Shown here: positions 54,534-62,937 of the stretch, piece after piece
Layout: each line of letters starts with the position of its first letter
How positions within the stretch are numbered: the stretch's first letter is position 1
Assembly (NCBI GenBank): GCA_035063885.1
Contig: JAPSFM010000015.1
Location: 15,527 to 79,526 of the forward strand
Direction: 5' to 3'
Source of the DNA: CAADGY01 sp900696665
GTDB lineage: Bacteria; Acidobacteriota; Terriglobia; Bryobacterales; Bryobacteraceae
Length of the DNA: 64,000 bases
Program-made: the position numbers and the translations under genes
Notes under the pieces: model-generated
What the model was told of the DNA's origin: nothing
Database searches by the model: none
What the model saw: the letters and a program-made list of their open reading frames with translations, nothing else

Positions 54534-55682
54534 ATGGACCGGTGCCCGCGTGTACGGGGTGTCCGAAGACTCGAATTTCAGGCGGCGCTGATCGACGATC
54601 CCGTCAGGCGCTTGCGCTTTCTGCGCAGTGCCACGAAGGCAAGCGATGTCGGCGATGGTCCCGCTTCGAACCGGGGGTTGCGCGCGCTCCTGGTAGCGGT
54701 TGTAATGATTCCGCTCCTCATCGATAGGAATCCTGCTGTTCTCTCCGCCGAGCCGCGGACATCAGCTATATTCCCACGGGTGAGCAACTACGATCCACCC
54801 ACTGTTTGGCTGGTCGAGCGCGGCGCGGAGCATGAGATGTACAGCAACGGCCTTCGTATCGAAAATGCGTTCCTTGCCGCCACGCACAAGCGCTCGTACC
54901 AGATCTTCGACCGCGAGTATCCCAACCGCATCGCCGCCCGCACAAAGACAGACCCGGCGGGCATTGTCTTCCACACGAGCGAGAGTATGCAATTGGAGTT
55001 TGAAGAGGGGCGGAACGGAGCATTACAGCGCATTGGTGAATCCTTGCTCGGGTATGTTCGCGCCAGGCGCTCCTACAACTTTCTGATCGACCGGTTTGGA
55101 CGCACGTTCAGAATCGTTCCCGAGACCGATGTCGCCAACCATGCGGGACACTCCATATGGGCTGACGCGAAGTACATTTATCTGAATTTGAACTCCAGCT
55201 TTATTGGAGTTTCTTTCGAAGCGGAGACCCAGGTGGGTGAACAGCCGGCCGTAAATCCGGCGCAGATTCATGCTGGGCGCATGCTGGCCGCCATGCTGCG
55301 CTCGCAATATGGGATTGCAGTTGAGAACTGCGTGACGCACGCCCAGGTTTCGGTGAACCCCGCCAACATGCGAATCGGCTATCACACGGATTGGGCTGCG
55401 AACTTTCCCTTCGCCGCCATGGGCCTGCCCGACAATTATGCGCTCGCGCTCCCCAGCATCGCCACATTCGGGTTCACGTATGACGCGACATTCCTTCGCT
55501 CCACCGGCCGTTCCCTGTGGCGCGGACTCGCCGCGGGCGAGGAACTGCTGCGCCAATCCGCCGCTGCCCGGGGAGTGCCGGCCGCGGAATATCGAAAAGC
55601 ACTCCAAAGACAGTATCAGGAAAAGATCTCGGCGCTCCGGAGACTGGGCGTCCAGGAGGAAACCAGCAATGAAGCAAACTGA
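54534..55682 (+). CDS. N-acetylmuramoyl-L-alanine amidase (amidase_2 fold), membrane-anchored
   Basis: 382 aa. A membrane segment at about 49-65 (LRALLVAVVMIPLLID) suggests the catalytic part is outside. Residues 140-295 are an amidase_2/PGRP fold with zinc ligands His147 (IVFHTSES) and His269 (VTHAQVS); the third ligand may be His284 or Asp286 in GYHTDWA. NFLIDRFGRTFRI and ETDVANHAGHS are typical. It cleaves the bond between muramic acid and the stem peptide. The last 14 bases overlap an actin-like ATPase gene, so both are probably made together. Confidence 0.85.
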   Translation: MDRCPRVRGVRRLEFQAALIDDPVRRLRFLRSATKASDVGDGPASNRGLRALLVAVVMIPLLIDRNPAVLSAEPRTSAIFPRVSNYDPPTVWLVERGAEHEMYSNGLRIENAFLAATHKRSYQIFDREYPNRIAARTKTDPAGIVFHTSESMQLEFEEGRNGALQRIGESLLGYVRARRSYNFLIDRFGRTFRIVPETDVANHAGHSIWADAKYIYLNLNSSFIGVSFEAETQVGEQPAVNPAQIHAGRMLAAMLRSQYGIAVENCVTHAQVSVNPANMRIGYHTDWAANFPFAAMGLPDNYALALPSIATFGFTYDATFLRSTGRSLWRGLAAGEELLRQSAAARGVPAAEYRKALQRQYQEKISALRRLGVQEETSNEAN

Positions 55683-56673
55683 AGGCGAAGCTGCCCCGAT
55701 TGGTCTGGATATCGGCACAAGCCGCATCGTAGTGGCTCGGCACGTGGAGAAGGAGTTCCATTTTTCATCGCAATTGAATGCGTTCGTGCGAATTCCGTTT
55801 TCGAAAATCACCGAAGACGTTCTTCGTAAGGAGCAGATCCCTTACACCGCAGACGGTTCCGTGCTGTTTGTGCACGGCGATGCGAGCCAGCGGTTCGCGG
55901 ACCTGCTGAAATCCGAGATCAGCCGTCCGATGGATCGCGGATTTCTGAATCCCAGCGAGCCGGATGGTTTGCGGCTTATCCGTGAGATCGTGAGCTCCAT
56001 GACCGGTAAATCCGACAAGCACCGGAAATTGTACTTCACCGTCCCGGCTGCGCCGGCTGGCGCCGAAGAGAATCTCACGTACCACGAAGCCGCGCTCCGG
56101 CAGGAGCTCGAGGGTCTGGGATTTGAAGCGCGGAGCCTGAATGAAGGCCTTGCTGTCGTTTACTCTGAACTCGAAGCGTCGAACTTCACAGGCATCGGAA
56201 TCAGTTGCGGAGGGGGGTTGTGCAATGTCTGCCTGTCGTACCTGTCGGTGCCCATCACCAGTTTCAGCCTTCCCAAAGCCGGCGATTTTATTGATACGAG
56301 TGCGGCCTCGGTGACGGGGGAGCGTGCGAACCGGATCCGGATACTCAAAGAGGAATCGTTGTCCCTCAACAACGGACACATGAAGGACAAGGTGCAGCGA
56401 GTACTCAGTGTGTACTATGACGACATGATCCGGTCGCTCGCCTCCGCTCTGAAAGAGACGTTTGCAAATGTGCGCGGGCTTCCGGAATTCGGCAAGCCCA
56501 TTCCACTGGTGCTTGCTGGCGGTACGGCGATGCCTAACGGCTTCCGTGACCGGTTTGAAGCGGCCCTCCGTGAAGCCGGTTTCCCCATTCCCCTTTCCGA
56601 GATCCGGCTTGCAGCGGACCCTCTGGGCGCGACGGCAAAGGGGGCGCTGGTGGCGGCGCTATCGGAAATGTGA
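55669..56673 (+). CDS. actin-like ATPase (MreB/Hsp70 superfamily)
   Basis: 334 aa from ATG 55669, with AGGAGG nine bases upstream. The actin fold is shown by phosphate-1 LDIGTSRIV (near residue 13), a phosphate-2-like segment GIGISCGGGLCNV, and the adenosine motif LVLAGGTAMPNGF. Absence of an SHS2 or FtsA-type insertion and of an Hsp70 peptide domain makes FtsA and DnaK unlikely. It resembles plasmid-segregation and EutJ-like or MamK-like relatives in general form only. Coupled to the amidase gene and convergent with an OmpA-type gene three bases away. Confidence 0.8.
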   Translation: MKQTEGEAAPIGLDIGTSRIVVARHVEKEFHFSSQLNAFVRIPFSKITEDVLRKEQIPYTADGSVLFVHGDASQRFADLLKSEISRPMDRGFLNPSEPDGLRLIREIVSSMTGKSDKHRKLYFTVPAAPAGAEENLTYHEAALRQELEGLGFEARSLNEGLAVVYSELEASNFTGIGISCGGGLCNVCLSYLSVPITSFSLPKAGDFIDTSAASVTGERANRIRILKEESLSLNNGHMKDKVQRVLSVYYDDMIRSLASALKETFANVRGLPEFGKPIPLVLAGGTAMPNGFRDRFEAALREAGFPIPLSEIRLAADPLGATAKGALVAALSEM

Positions 56674-56676
56674 GGT

Positions 56677-57543
56677 TCAGCCCTTGGGAGGGGGCACTTG
56701 CCCCTGGTAGTTGATGATCGTGTCGACGATGCCTAACTCAACGCGGCGGTTCTTGGCCCGGGCGTCCGAACTGGTGGCTTTCACGGCTGGACTGGATTTC
56801 CCAAATCCCTGTGTGGTGATGATCTCGGACGGAATTCCAGCCTGCACCAGGTAGTCACGGATCGTTTGCGCTCTGCGCTCGGACAAATTCTGATTGTATT
56901 CACGCGTCCCGACATCGTCTGTGTGTCCGTACACGAACAGCCGGTACCCTTCGGAAGCCAGCAGCACGCCCGCGATGCGGCTGAGGACTTCGCGATTTTC
57001 CGGCCGCAGGCTGGCTTTATCGAAATCGAAGTGGAATGAGTCGTCGGCAAGTTCCATCACCATGCCGGCCGGGGTGCGGCGCGTTGGCGCGATGCGGTTG
57101 AGCGCCTCCTGCATGCGGTTCAATTCGTCTTCTCGCCGCTTGCGAATGGTCTCCAACTCAGAGCGTGTCTGCTGCTCTGCTGCCGCGGCGGCTTCGGCAC
57201 GCAGGTGTGCGGTCATTGCCCGTTGCCGAGCTTCGTGCGCCGCCTCCTGCGCCTGATCGGCCCGTAATTGAGCGGCCGCTCTGTCTTGTTCCGCCGCACT
57301 GGCCGCGGACTCTGCCTCCGCCTCGCGTTTTTTGGCCACCTCGGCTCGCTGTATGGCATCGGTCACTTCCTCCGAGTAACGGGCCAACTGCTTTTCCACA
57401 TTGCTGGCTCGCGTTTCGGCGTCTTTGAGTTGCCGGCCGAGATGGTTGAGGCGGCTGGCGGTGAGCCAAACGGCGATCCCAATGGCCGCACTCACCACCA
57501 CAAGGCCCACGGTCAAACGGCGTGACTGGCGACGGTCTGCCAT
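56677..57543 (-). CDS. OmpA-family peptidoglycan-binding protein with a coiled coil
   Basis: 288 aa. An N-terminal membrane anchor (about 10-28, VGLVVVSAAIGIAVWLTA) and a long Ala/Glu/Arg coiled coil (about 33-155) lead to an OmpA/MotB C-terminal domain (about 165-280). The peptidoglycan motif is seen in FHFDFDKASLRPENREVL, VYGHTDDVGTREYNQNLS and RRAQTIRDYL. It would span from the inner membrane to the cell wall. Three bases separate it from the convergent actin-like gene, so both deal plausibly with the envelope. Confidence 0.88.
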   Translation of the reverse strand: MADRRQSRRLTVGLVVVSAAIGIAVWLTASRLNHLGRQLKDAETRASNVEKQLARYSEEVTDAIQRAEVAKKREAEAESAASAAEQDRAAAQLRADQAQEAAHEARQRAMTAHLRAEAAAAAEQQTRSELETIRKRREDELNRMQEALNRIAPTRRTPAGMVMELADDSFHFDFDKASLRPENREVLSRIAGVLLASEGYRLFVYGHTDDVGTREYNQNLSERRAQTIRDYLVQAGIPSEIITTQGFGKSSPAVKATSSDARAKNRRVELGIVDTIINYQGQVPPPKG

Positions 57544-57592
57544 GGCTGCTATGTCTATTGTCGCACGGCTCCGCTCTGCTCATGAAACTTCG

Positions 57593-58570
57593 TTAACGAA
57601 GCCCGGGGCGTGTGGGCGCAAGTCCGGGCAGTCCCCCCAAGCCGGGCGATAATCTCACGGCACGTTGTACGGACTCGGCTACCGCTTCCGCGGCCGCCAC
57701 TCCCAGCGCATTTACATCGGCCTCCCGCGTGCCGGTGGAAAGGGCGACGATGAGGTCGCCGTCATAGGAGGTCCAGACCGGAGAAATGGTCCGCGCTATC
57801 CCCACGCTTGCCAACTGTGCCAGGCGAGTAGCCTGTACCTTGCTCAGCCGCGCGTTCGTCGCAATCACGGCCAGGGTTGTGTTTTCGTGAGGCGCGGGGG
57901 CCTGCCGTACGGCCTTCATCGCCGCGGCGGTACCCATCAGTTCCAGACTCTCCTCCGATGCTCTGGTTCCCGCCAGCAACTTGCCTGTGTGCGGCTCGAT
58001 GACGTCACCATAGGCGTTCACTACCGCCAGGCTGGAGATGAGAACGCCTGCGTGGCTGCCACCCAATGCGACAGTAAAGGTTCCGAGCCCGGATTTCATG
58101 GCGCGCGCGATTCCAAAAATCTTGCCCGCGGTCGCTCCCGTGCCAGCGCCGACGGCGCCCTCCTCTACCACTCCGGTGTGCGCCGCGGCCGCCGCCGCTT
58201 CCCCCATTTCGCGAGTCGGCCGAACGCCGGCTTTTCCAATCGCCAGATCGTAGAGGATGGCGCAGGGCACCAAAGGCACTTTCGCGGCGCGTGTAGTGTA
58301 TCCGATGCCCTTCTGCTCCAGGTAGCGCCGCACTCCGGAGGCCGCTTCCAGCCCGAAGGCGCTGCCGCCGGCAAACACCAATGCATGGATGCGATCGGTG
58401 ACGTGCAGCGGGCTCATCACTTCGAACTCTTCGGTTCCGGTCGCCCCGCCCCGGATGTCGTACCCTGCGACGGCGCCGTCTTCACACAGAATGACGGTGC
58501 ACCCGGTGAGCGCATCGTAATCGGAGCTGTGGCCTACCCGAATTCCCGGAATATCGGTTAAGCCTTTCAT
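57593..58570 (-). CDS. P1 (DmpA/S58) family peptidase
   Basis: 325 aa from ATG 58570. N-terminal-nucleophile hydrolase that cuts itself to become active and then releases N-terminal residues from short peptides. Visible are LTDIPGIRVGHSSD (4-17), FAGGSAFGLEAASGV, GAVGAGTGATAGK and GLGTFTVALGG, where Thr164 is the probable nucleophile after autocleavage by analogy to DmpA; this assignment is tentative. No signal peptide. It is divergent from the Mla operon. Confidence 0.85.
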   Translation of the reverse strand: MKGLTDIPGIRVGHSSDYDALTGCTVILCEDGAVAGYDIRGGATGTEEFEVMSPLHVTDRIHALVFAGGSAFGLEAASGVRRYLEQKGIGYTTRAAKVPLVPCAILYDLAIGKAGVRPTREMGEAAAAAAHTGVVEEGAVGAGTGATAGKIFGIARAMKSGLGTFTVALGGSHAGVLISSLAVVNAYGDVIEPHTGKLLAGTRASEESLELMGTAAAMKAVRQAPAPHENTTLAVIATNARLSKVQATRLAQLASVGIARTISPVWTSYDGDLIVALSTGTREADVNALGVAAAEAVAESVQRAVRLSPGLGGLPGLAPTRPGLR

Positions 58571-58614
58571 TTCAGTTCGTATGGTAGCATCGAAGTTACG
58601 AGGATCATTTCGGT

Positions 58615-59373
58615 TTGCTCGACATCCTGAAACCGCCTGTCCTTGCGCTCCAGGATTTCTATTCGCTCGCGGGCAGGGCAATCCGGAACATCGTTCGCCG
58701 CCCACACTACTACGACGACATCGTTCTCCAAATGGACATCATCGGGGTCGGCAGTCTGCCCATTGTGCTGCTGACCGGCTTCTTCAGCGGCGCCGTGATG
58801 GCCCTCCAGATGTCACGCGCACTTTCGCAGTATGGAGCTACGGGGCAGGTGGGCATGATCGTATCCATTTCCCTTGTCCGCGAGTTGGGTCCGGTTCTTA
58901 CCGCGGTGGTTGTCGCCGGGCGGAACGCCTCGGGGATGGCGAGCGAACTCGGATCCATGAAGGTCACCGAGCAGATCGATGCCATGCGCGCGCTTGGTAC
59001 CGATCCGATCCAGAAGCTCGTTAAACCGAGGCTGATTGCGACGGCTGTGGTCCTGCCCCTGCTGACGATCGTCGCGGATTTTGTCGGCCTGGTTGGAGGC
59101 TATGTCGTGGCCGTTCCATTGCTGAGCCTGACCACAGCAGGTGAATACTGGAACACGGCCTGGCGCGCCATTGAATACAACGACATCGCACAAGGATTGT
59201 TGAAGCCCCTGGTGTTTGCCATCATTATCGCCCTTGTCGGTTGCTTTTACGGCATGCGGACCAGTGGAGGAACGCAAGGCGTCGGACGGGCGACCACGCA
59301 AGCCGTGGTGGTGGCTTCGGTCTGGGTGTTCGTAGTGACTTTCTTTATCACGCGCGTGTTCGTGAATCTGTAG
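58615..59373 (+). CDS. mlaE: MlaE-family ABC permease for phospholipid transport
   Basis: 252 aa from TTG 58615; GAGGA lies about ten bases upstream and no ATG/GTG is in frame nearby. Five to six membrane helices with the MlaE signature VRELGPVLTAVVVAGRNASG and SELGSMKVTEQIDAMRALG, then LIATAVVLPLLTIVADFVG. Inner-membrane subunit of an MCE complex moving phospholipids between the membranes. First gene of mlaE-mlaF-mlaD, with six and two bases between the genes. Confidence 0.95.
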   Translation: MLDILKPPVLALQDFYSLAGRAIRNIVRRPHYYDDIVLQMDIIGVGSLPIVLLTGFFSGAVMALQMSRALSQYGATGQVGMIVSISLVRELGPVLTAVVVAGRNASGMASELGSMKVTEQIDAMRALGTDPIQKLVKPRLIATAVVLPLLTIVADFVGLVGGYVVAVPLLSLTTAGEYWNTAWRAIEYNDIAQGLLKPLVFAIIIALVGCFYGMRTSGGTQGVGRATTQAVVVASVWVFVVTFFITRVFVNL

Positions 59374-59378
59374 GCCGA

Positions 59379-60197
59379 ATGCCCGAGCAATCCATACTTC
59401 GGTTCGAGAACGTTACCGTGACCTTTGACGAAATCCCGGTGCTGGACGGCATCAGTTTTGAGATGCGCAGAGGCGACACCTGTGTCATCCTGGGCGCCGC
59501 GGGAAGCGGCAAGACTGTTCTGCTAAAAACAGCGATCGGCTTGATAAAGCCCAGTGCGGGGCGGGTATTCCTGTTCGGCACCGACATCACGGAACTCGAC
59601 GAACAGGAGCTGTTCGACCTGCGGGCAAAGACCGGTGTGCTGTTCCAGGAGGGTGCTCTGTTCGACTCTTTGACGATCGAGGAAAATGTCGCCTATCCCC
59701 TGGTCAACCAAAGAGCCGCCAAGCGGAAAAAACGCGAGATCCGGGAGCTTGTCGAGGAGTCTCTGCGCTTTGTGGAGCTGGCCCACACGTTGGACAAATT
59801 CCCAAGTGAGCTATCCGGTGGCATGAGGCGGCGTGTCGGCATCGCGCGAGCCATCGTAACGGAGCCCCCGCTGGTGCTCTACGATTCGCCCACGGCGGGA
59901 CTCGACCCGATCACCGCGAATACGATCGTGACGCTCATCATAAAAGAGAGAGATGTGAAGAAAACCACTACTGTGTTGGTTACACACCGTTATCAGGATG
60001 GGCATCTGCTGGCGAACTTCCGGTATAATCCCCGCAATGGCCAGGTGGAGCCTGTCACGGGTAACGGGCATAGTGATACCTTGAAGACGCGGTTCCTGGT
60101 GCTTCGGCAGGGACGTCTTACGTTCGTGGGAGACCAGCAGCAATTGGAAGCGTCCGCGGACCCTTACGTCTCTAAATTCGTCAAGCGCGAAATCTGA
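59379..60197 (+). CDS. mlaF: MlaF-family ABC ATPase for phospholipid transport
   Basis: 272 aa from ATG 59379. Walker A GAAGSGKTVLL, signature LSGGMRRRVGIAR, Walker B VLYDSPTAGLDP, and the H-loop VTHRYQDG. TGVLFQEGALFDSLTIEENV is the MlaF-like Q-loop region. A longer C-terminus than usual (NPRNGQVEPVTGNGHSDT) inserts about 20 residues after the H-loop before RLTFVGDQQQLEAS. The aspartate before the dominant Walker B base is Ser-containing (YDSPTAG) as in many MlaF proteins. Confidence 0.94.
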   Translation: MPEQSILRFENVTVTFDEIPVLDGISFEMRRGDTCVILGAAGSGKTVLLKTAIGLIKPSAGRVFLFGTDITELDEQELFDLRAKTGVLFQEGALFDSLTIEENVAYPLVNQRAAKRKKREIRELVEESLRFVELAHTLDKFPSELSGGMRRRVGIARAIVTEPPLVLYDSPTAGLDPITANTIVTLIIKERDVKKTTTVLVTHRYQDGHLLANFRYNPRNGQVEPVTGNGHSDTLKTRFLVLRQGRLTFVGDQQQLEASADPYVSKFVKREI

Positions 60198-60199
60198 TT

Positions 60200-61273
60200 A
60201 TGCCTTCAGCGAGGAAAGTAGGATGGGCGCAGCTTCGAGTCGGTTTACTGGCGCTTGTAGCCATGATCATCGTGGCTACTTTGGTGTTTCTTCTTACCGG
60301 ATCGAAAGATATCTTCGCCAGTGAGGCTACTTTGTACACGTTCCTGAACGATTCCGCCGCGTTGACGGAAGGCGCCATCGTCCGTCTGAACGGAATACCG
60401 GTGGGCAGCGTCGGCAAGATTTCCTTAACCGGTTCGACAGATCCGAATAAAGTGATCCGGCTCGATCTGAAAGTCCGGCAGGATCTGCTTTCACAGATCC
60501 CGGTGGATTCGCTAGCCTCCATCAGCGCGGAGAACGTGCTTGGCACGAAGTTTATCAACATCAAGAAGGGGCAGAGCGCCGAAATCGTCAAGCCGGGCGG
60601 CACGATCGGAAGCCTGGATACACGCGAGTTCGACGAAGTGGTGCAACAGGGATATTCGCTGTTGACTGCACTCCGGGGGATTCTGGAGCGGGTGGATAAA
60701 ATCGTAGCTGTCATCGAAGCAGGAAAAGGCAGCATCGGCAAGCTGATCGTCGACGACGAATTTTACGATCGGCTGGTAAGCATTGTAGCCGAGGGGCAGA
60801 AAATCTCCGCTGCCCTCGCGAGCGATCGTGGAACGATAGGAAAACTGATTTACGACGATGCGCTATACCGCGATGTCCGGAATTCTCTTGCGCGTCTGGA
60901 TTCGTTGATCGAAGGGCTCCAGCGGGGCGAAGGTACGGCCGGGCGGTTCCTGAAAGATCCGGCGCTTTATGAAGAGGCAAGGCAAACGGTCGGCGAGGCG
61001 CGCTCTCTGCTCAGCGATCTGAACGCGGGTAGGGGCTCCGCGGGTAAATTCCTGAAGAGCGACGAACTGCACGATCGTATTGCCGGCACCATCACGCGTG
61101 TGGACAACATGCTGGAACGGTTGAACGCGGGTCAGGGCACGTTGGGCCAGTTGCTGGTGAACCCACAGTTATATGAATCCGTAAATGGCGCCACACGTGA
61201 GTTGAACGGGTTATTACAGGATTTCCGGGCGAATCCGCGAAAATTTCTGCATATCAGGTTGAGCCTGTTTTGA
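60200..61273 (+). CDS. mlaD: MlaD/MCE substrate-binding protein with five 34-residue repeats
   Basis: 357 aa. One membrane helix (about 13-33) and one MCE domain (about 38-140: ALTEGAIVRLNGIPVGSVG, SISAENVLGTKFINI). The C-terminal part carries five repeats starting at 175, 209, 243, 277 and 311, exactly 34 residues apart, with the pattern GxGTxGKLLxDxxLY (GKGSIGKLIVDDEFY, GEGTAGRFLKDPALY, GQGTLGQLLVNPQLY). Such tails occur in other MCE proteins and may form a rod or tube across the periplasm. Coupled in TTGA to the next gene. Confidence 0.93.
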   Translation: MPSARKVGWAQLRVGLLALVAMIIVATLVFLLTGSKDIFASEATLYTFLNDSAALTEGAIVRLNGIPVGSVGKISLTGSTDPNKVIRLDLKVRQDLLSQIPVDSLASISAENVLGTKFINIKKGQSAEIVKPGGTIGSLDTREFDEVVQQGYSLLTALRGILERVDKIVAVIEAGKGSIGKLIVDDEFYDRLVSIVAEGQKISAALASDRGTIGKLIYDDALYRDVRNSLARLDSLIEGLQRGEGTAGRFLKDPALYEEARQTVGEARSLLSDLNAGRGSAGKFLKSDELHDRIAGTITRVDNMLERLNAGQGTLGQLLVNPQLYESVNGATRELNGLLQDFRANPRKFLHIRLSLF

Positions 61274-62085
61274 AACGCCTGGTGGTCAATGCCGACGACT
61301 TCGGATTCACACGCGATGTCAACGAAGGGATCGTCGAGGCACACCGCCGCGGCATCCTCACGGCCACTACCCTCATGGCTAACGGCCGCGCGTTCGAAGA
61401 CGCCGTTCGTCTCGCCGGCGAAAACCCGGCGCTCGATGTCGGTTGTCACCTGGTTCTGGTGAGCGGCGCATCGGTGATCGACCCAAACCGGCGACTGCCG
61501 GGCTCGGTCAGCGGGATGCTGCGCGCCATCGTCACCGGGCAACTGCGGCCTTTCGAGGAGCTGCGCGCGCAGGTGCTGCGAATTACCGGTGCCGGTATCA
61601 GGCCGACGCATCTCGACACGCACAAACATACGCACCTGTTTCCGCCTGTTTTGAACGCGGTGGCGAAGGTCTCGCGCGAATTTGGAATTCCATGGGTGCG
61701 CCGGCCCTTCGATTTTCCTCTGAATGGCGCCGCCGCCAGGCCGCCGCTCTCTGTCCGGCTTACCAGCCGGTGCCTGGGCATCGTTCGCGGGCGCTTTCAT
61801 CGAACTCTCAAGGCGCACGGGTGCAGGACGACCGATCATTTCGCCGGATTTCAGATTACAGGGCATGTTGGAGTTGAGGAGGTTGTGCAACTGATCCTTA
61901 AACTACCCGATGGATTGACGGAGTTCATGTGCCATCCGGGACGCTGCGGCCCGGAACTGATGGAAGCACGCACACGCCTGAAAGAGAGTCGCGAACGCGA
62001 GCTTCATGCCTTGACCGCTCCGGAAGTCCGCGAGGCTCTCGACCGCGCGGAAGTGAAGCTGGTAGCCTACCGGGACCTGCTCTGA
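61270..62085 (+). CDS. YdjC/ChbG-family carbohydrate deacetylase
   Basis: 271 aa from TTG 61270, which overlaps the mlaD stop (TTGA). Metal-dependent deacetylase of acetylated sugars. The metal site is visible: Asp9/Asp10 in NADDFG, His60 in DVGCHLVL, and His118/His120 in HLDTHKHTHLF. ELMCHPG-like EFMCHPGRCG closes the barrel. ChbG acts on chitin oligosaccharides; the HpnK branch of the same family is tied to hopanoid synthesis. Its place behind a lipid-transport operon makes a lipid-linked substrate possible. Confidence 0.88.
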   Translation: MKRLVVNADDFGFTRDVNEGIVEAHRRGILTATTLMANGRAFEDAVRLAGENPALDVGCHLVLVSGASVIDPNRRLPGSVSGMLRAIVTGQLRPFEELRAQVLRITGAGIRPTHLDTHKHTHLFPPVLNAVAKVSREFGIPWVRRPFDFPLNGAAARPPLSVRLTSRCLGIVRGRFHRTLKAHGCRTTDHFAGFQITGHVGVEEVVQLILKLPDGLTEFMCHPGRCGPELMEARTRLKESRERELHALTAPEVREALDRAEVKLVAYRDLL

Positions 62086-62086
62086 A

Positions 62087-62242
62087 TCATTCCCCGGCGT
62101 GCGAGATATAGTTGCTCAATTCGGCGGAGCGCACGCCGTAGACGCGGGAAATCTGGCGGCAGATCTCAGCCGCGAGCTTTTCCGGATCTTCCGTGTCATC
62201 CATATCGATCACGACTTTGAAATGCAAGTCCAGGCGAGCCAT
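62087..62242 (-). CDS. small protein (51 aa) of unknown function
   Basis: Begins at ATG 62242 and reads MARLDLHFKVVIDM, followed by DDTEDPEKLAAEICRQIS and RVYGVRSAELSNYISH. The composition and the amphipathic helix followed by VYGVRSAELS look like a real, compact protein. The frame remains open far upstream, but that part is antisense to the Cys-rich gene and is Arg/Pro-rich shadow. It is divergent from the Cys-rich gene with 15 bases between the start codons. Ribosome site is weak (CGGGGTA). Confidence 0.5.
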   Translation of the reverse strand: MARLDLHFKVVIDMDDTEDPEKLAAEICRQISRVYGVRSAELSNYISHAGE

Positions 62243-62257
62243 TACCCCGATGATACG

Positions 62258-62923
62258 ATGGTTCTTTACATGCTTTGCAAGATCTGTGAAACGCGGCGGC
62301 CTCGCCGGTATTGTCCCGGCGTGATGGGGGACATCTGCTCCCTGTGCTGCGGAACCGAACGGGAGCAGACAGTTGATTGTCCGCTGGAATGCGAATACCT
62401 TCAGGATGCGCGCCGCCACGAGAAACTTCCCGATATTGACCCGAATGAGTTTCCCAATAAGGACATCGAGGTGACGGAGCGCTTTTTGCGGGAACATGAG
62501 CATCTGCTGCTGCAAGTGGCAGGCAGCCTTCTTCGCGGCGCGATGGAAACCCGGGGAGCCGTCGACCAGGATGTACGTGAAGCGCTTGCCTCTCTCATCC
62601 GCACTTACCGGACACTCGAGAGCGGGCTCTATTACGAGACCGTGCCCAGTAACCCGTTTGCAGCCGGCATCCACCACCAGTTGCAGGAGGCTCTCAAGGT
62701 TTTTCGCGAGCAACTCGCGCGCGAACTCGGGCTCAATACCGTTCGGGACACGGATGTGCTTGGAGTACTGGTGTTTCTGCAGCGGCTCGAGCTTCAACAC
62801 AATAACGGGCGCAGACGGGGGCGTGCCTTTATCGATTTCCTTCGGCAGCATTTTCCAATGCCGCCTTCGGTCGCCTCTGAAGCACCAGACGGGACGGCGG
62901 GTTCGCCGATTATCCTGGGCTGA
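62258..62923 (+). CDS. protein with an N-terminal Cys-rich zinc-binding region
   Basis: 221 aa from ATG 62258. The first 50 residues hold nine cysteines in the order CKIC (7-10), C19, CSLCC (27-31) and CPLEC (41-45), which suggests two zinc sites, with the ending DCPLECEYL. The remaining 170 residues are predicted helices (REHEHLLLQVAGSLLRGA, LASLIRTYRTLESGLYYET, FREQLARELGL). The N-terminal pattern occurs in uncharacterised bacterial proteins, as I recall; function unknown. A longer reading from 62099 has no support. No ribosome site visible. Confidence 0.7.
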   Translation: MVLYMLCKICETRRPRRYCPGVMGDICSLCCGTEREQTVDCPLECEYLQDARRHEKLPDIDPNEFPNKDIEVTERFLREHEHLLLQVAGSLLRGAMETRGAVDQDVREALASLIRTYRTLESGLYYETVPSNPFAAGIHHQLQEALKVFREQLARELGLNTVRDTDVLGVLVFLQRLELQHNNGRRRGRAFIDFLRQHFPMPPSVASEAPDGTAGSPIILG

Positions 62924-62937
62924 AGGAACTGAAGGAC

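Noticed and set aside
57665..58561. 298-codon open frame antisense to the P1 peptidase
   Set aside because: Shadow of a conserved peptidase; no ribosome site.
62243..62851. Upstream part of the minus-strand frame that ends at 62087
   Set aside because: Antisense to the Cys-rich gene and unlike a real protein; only the last 51 codons look coding.
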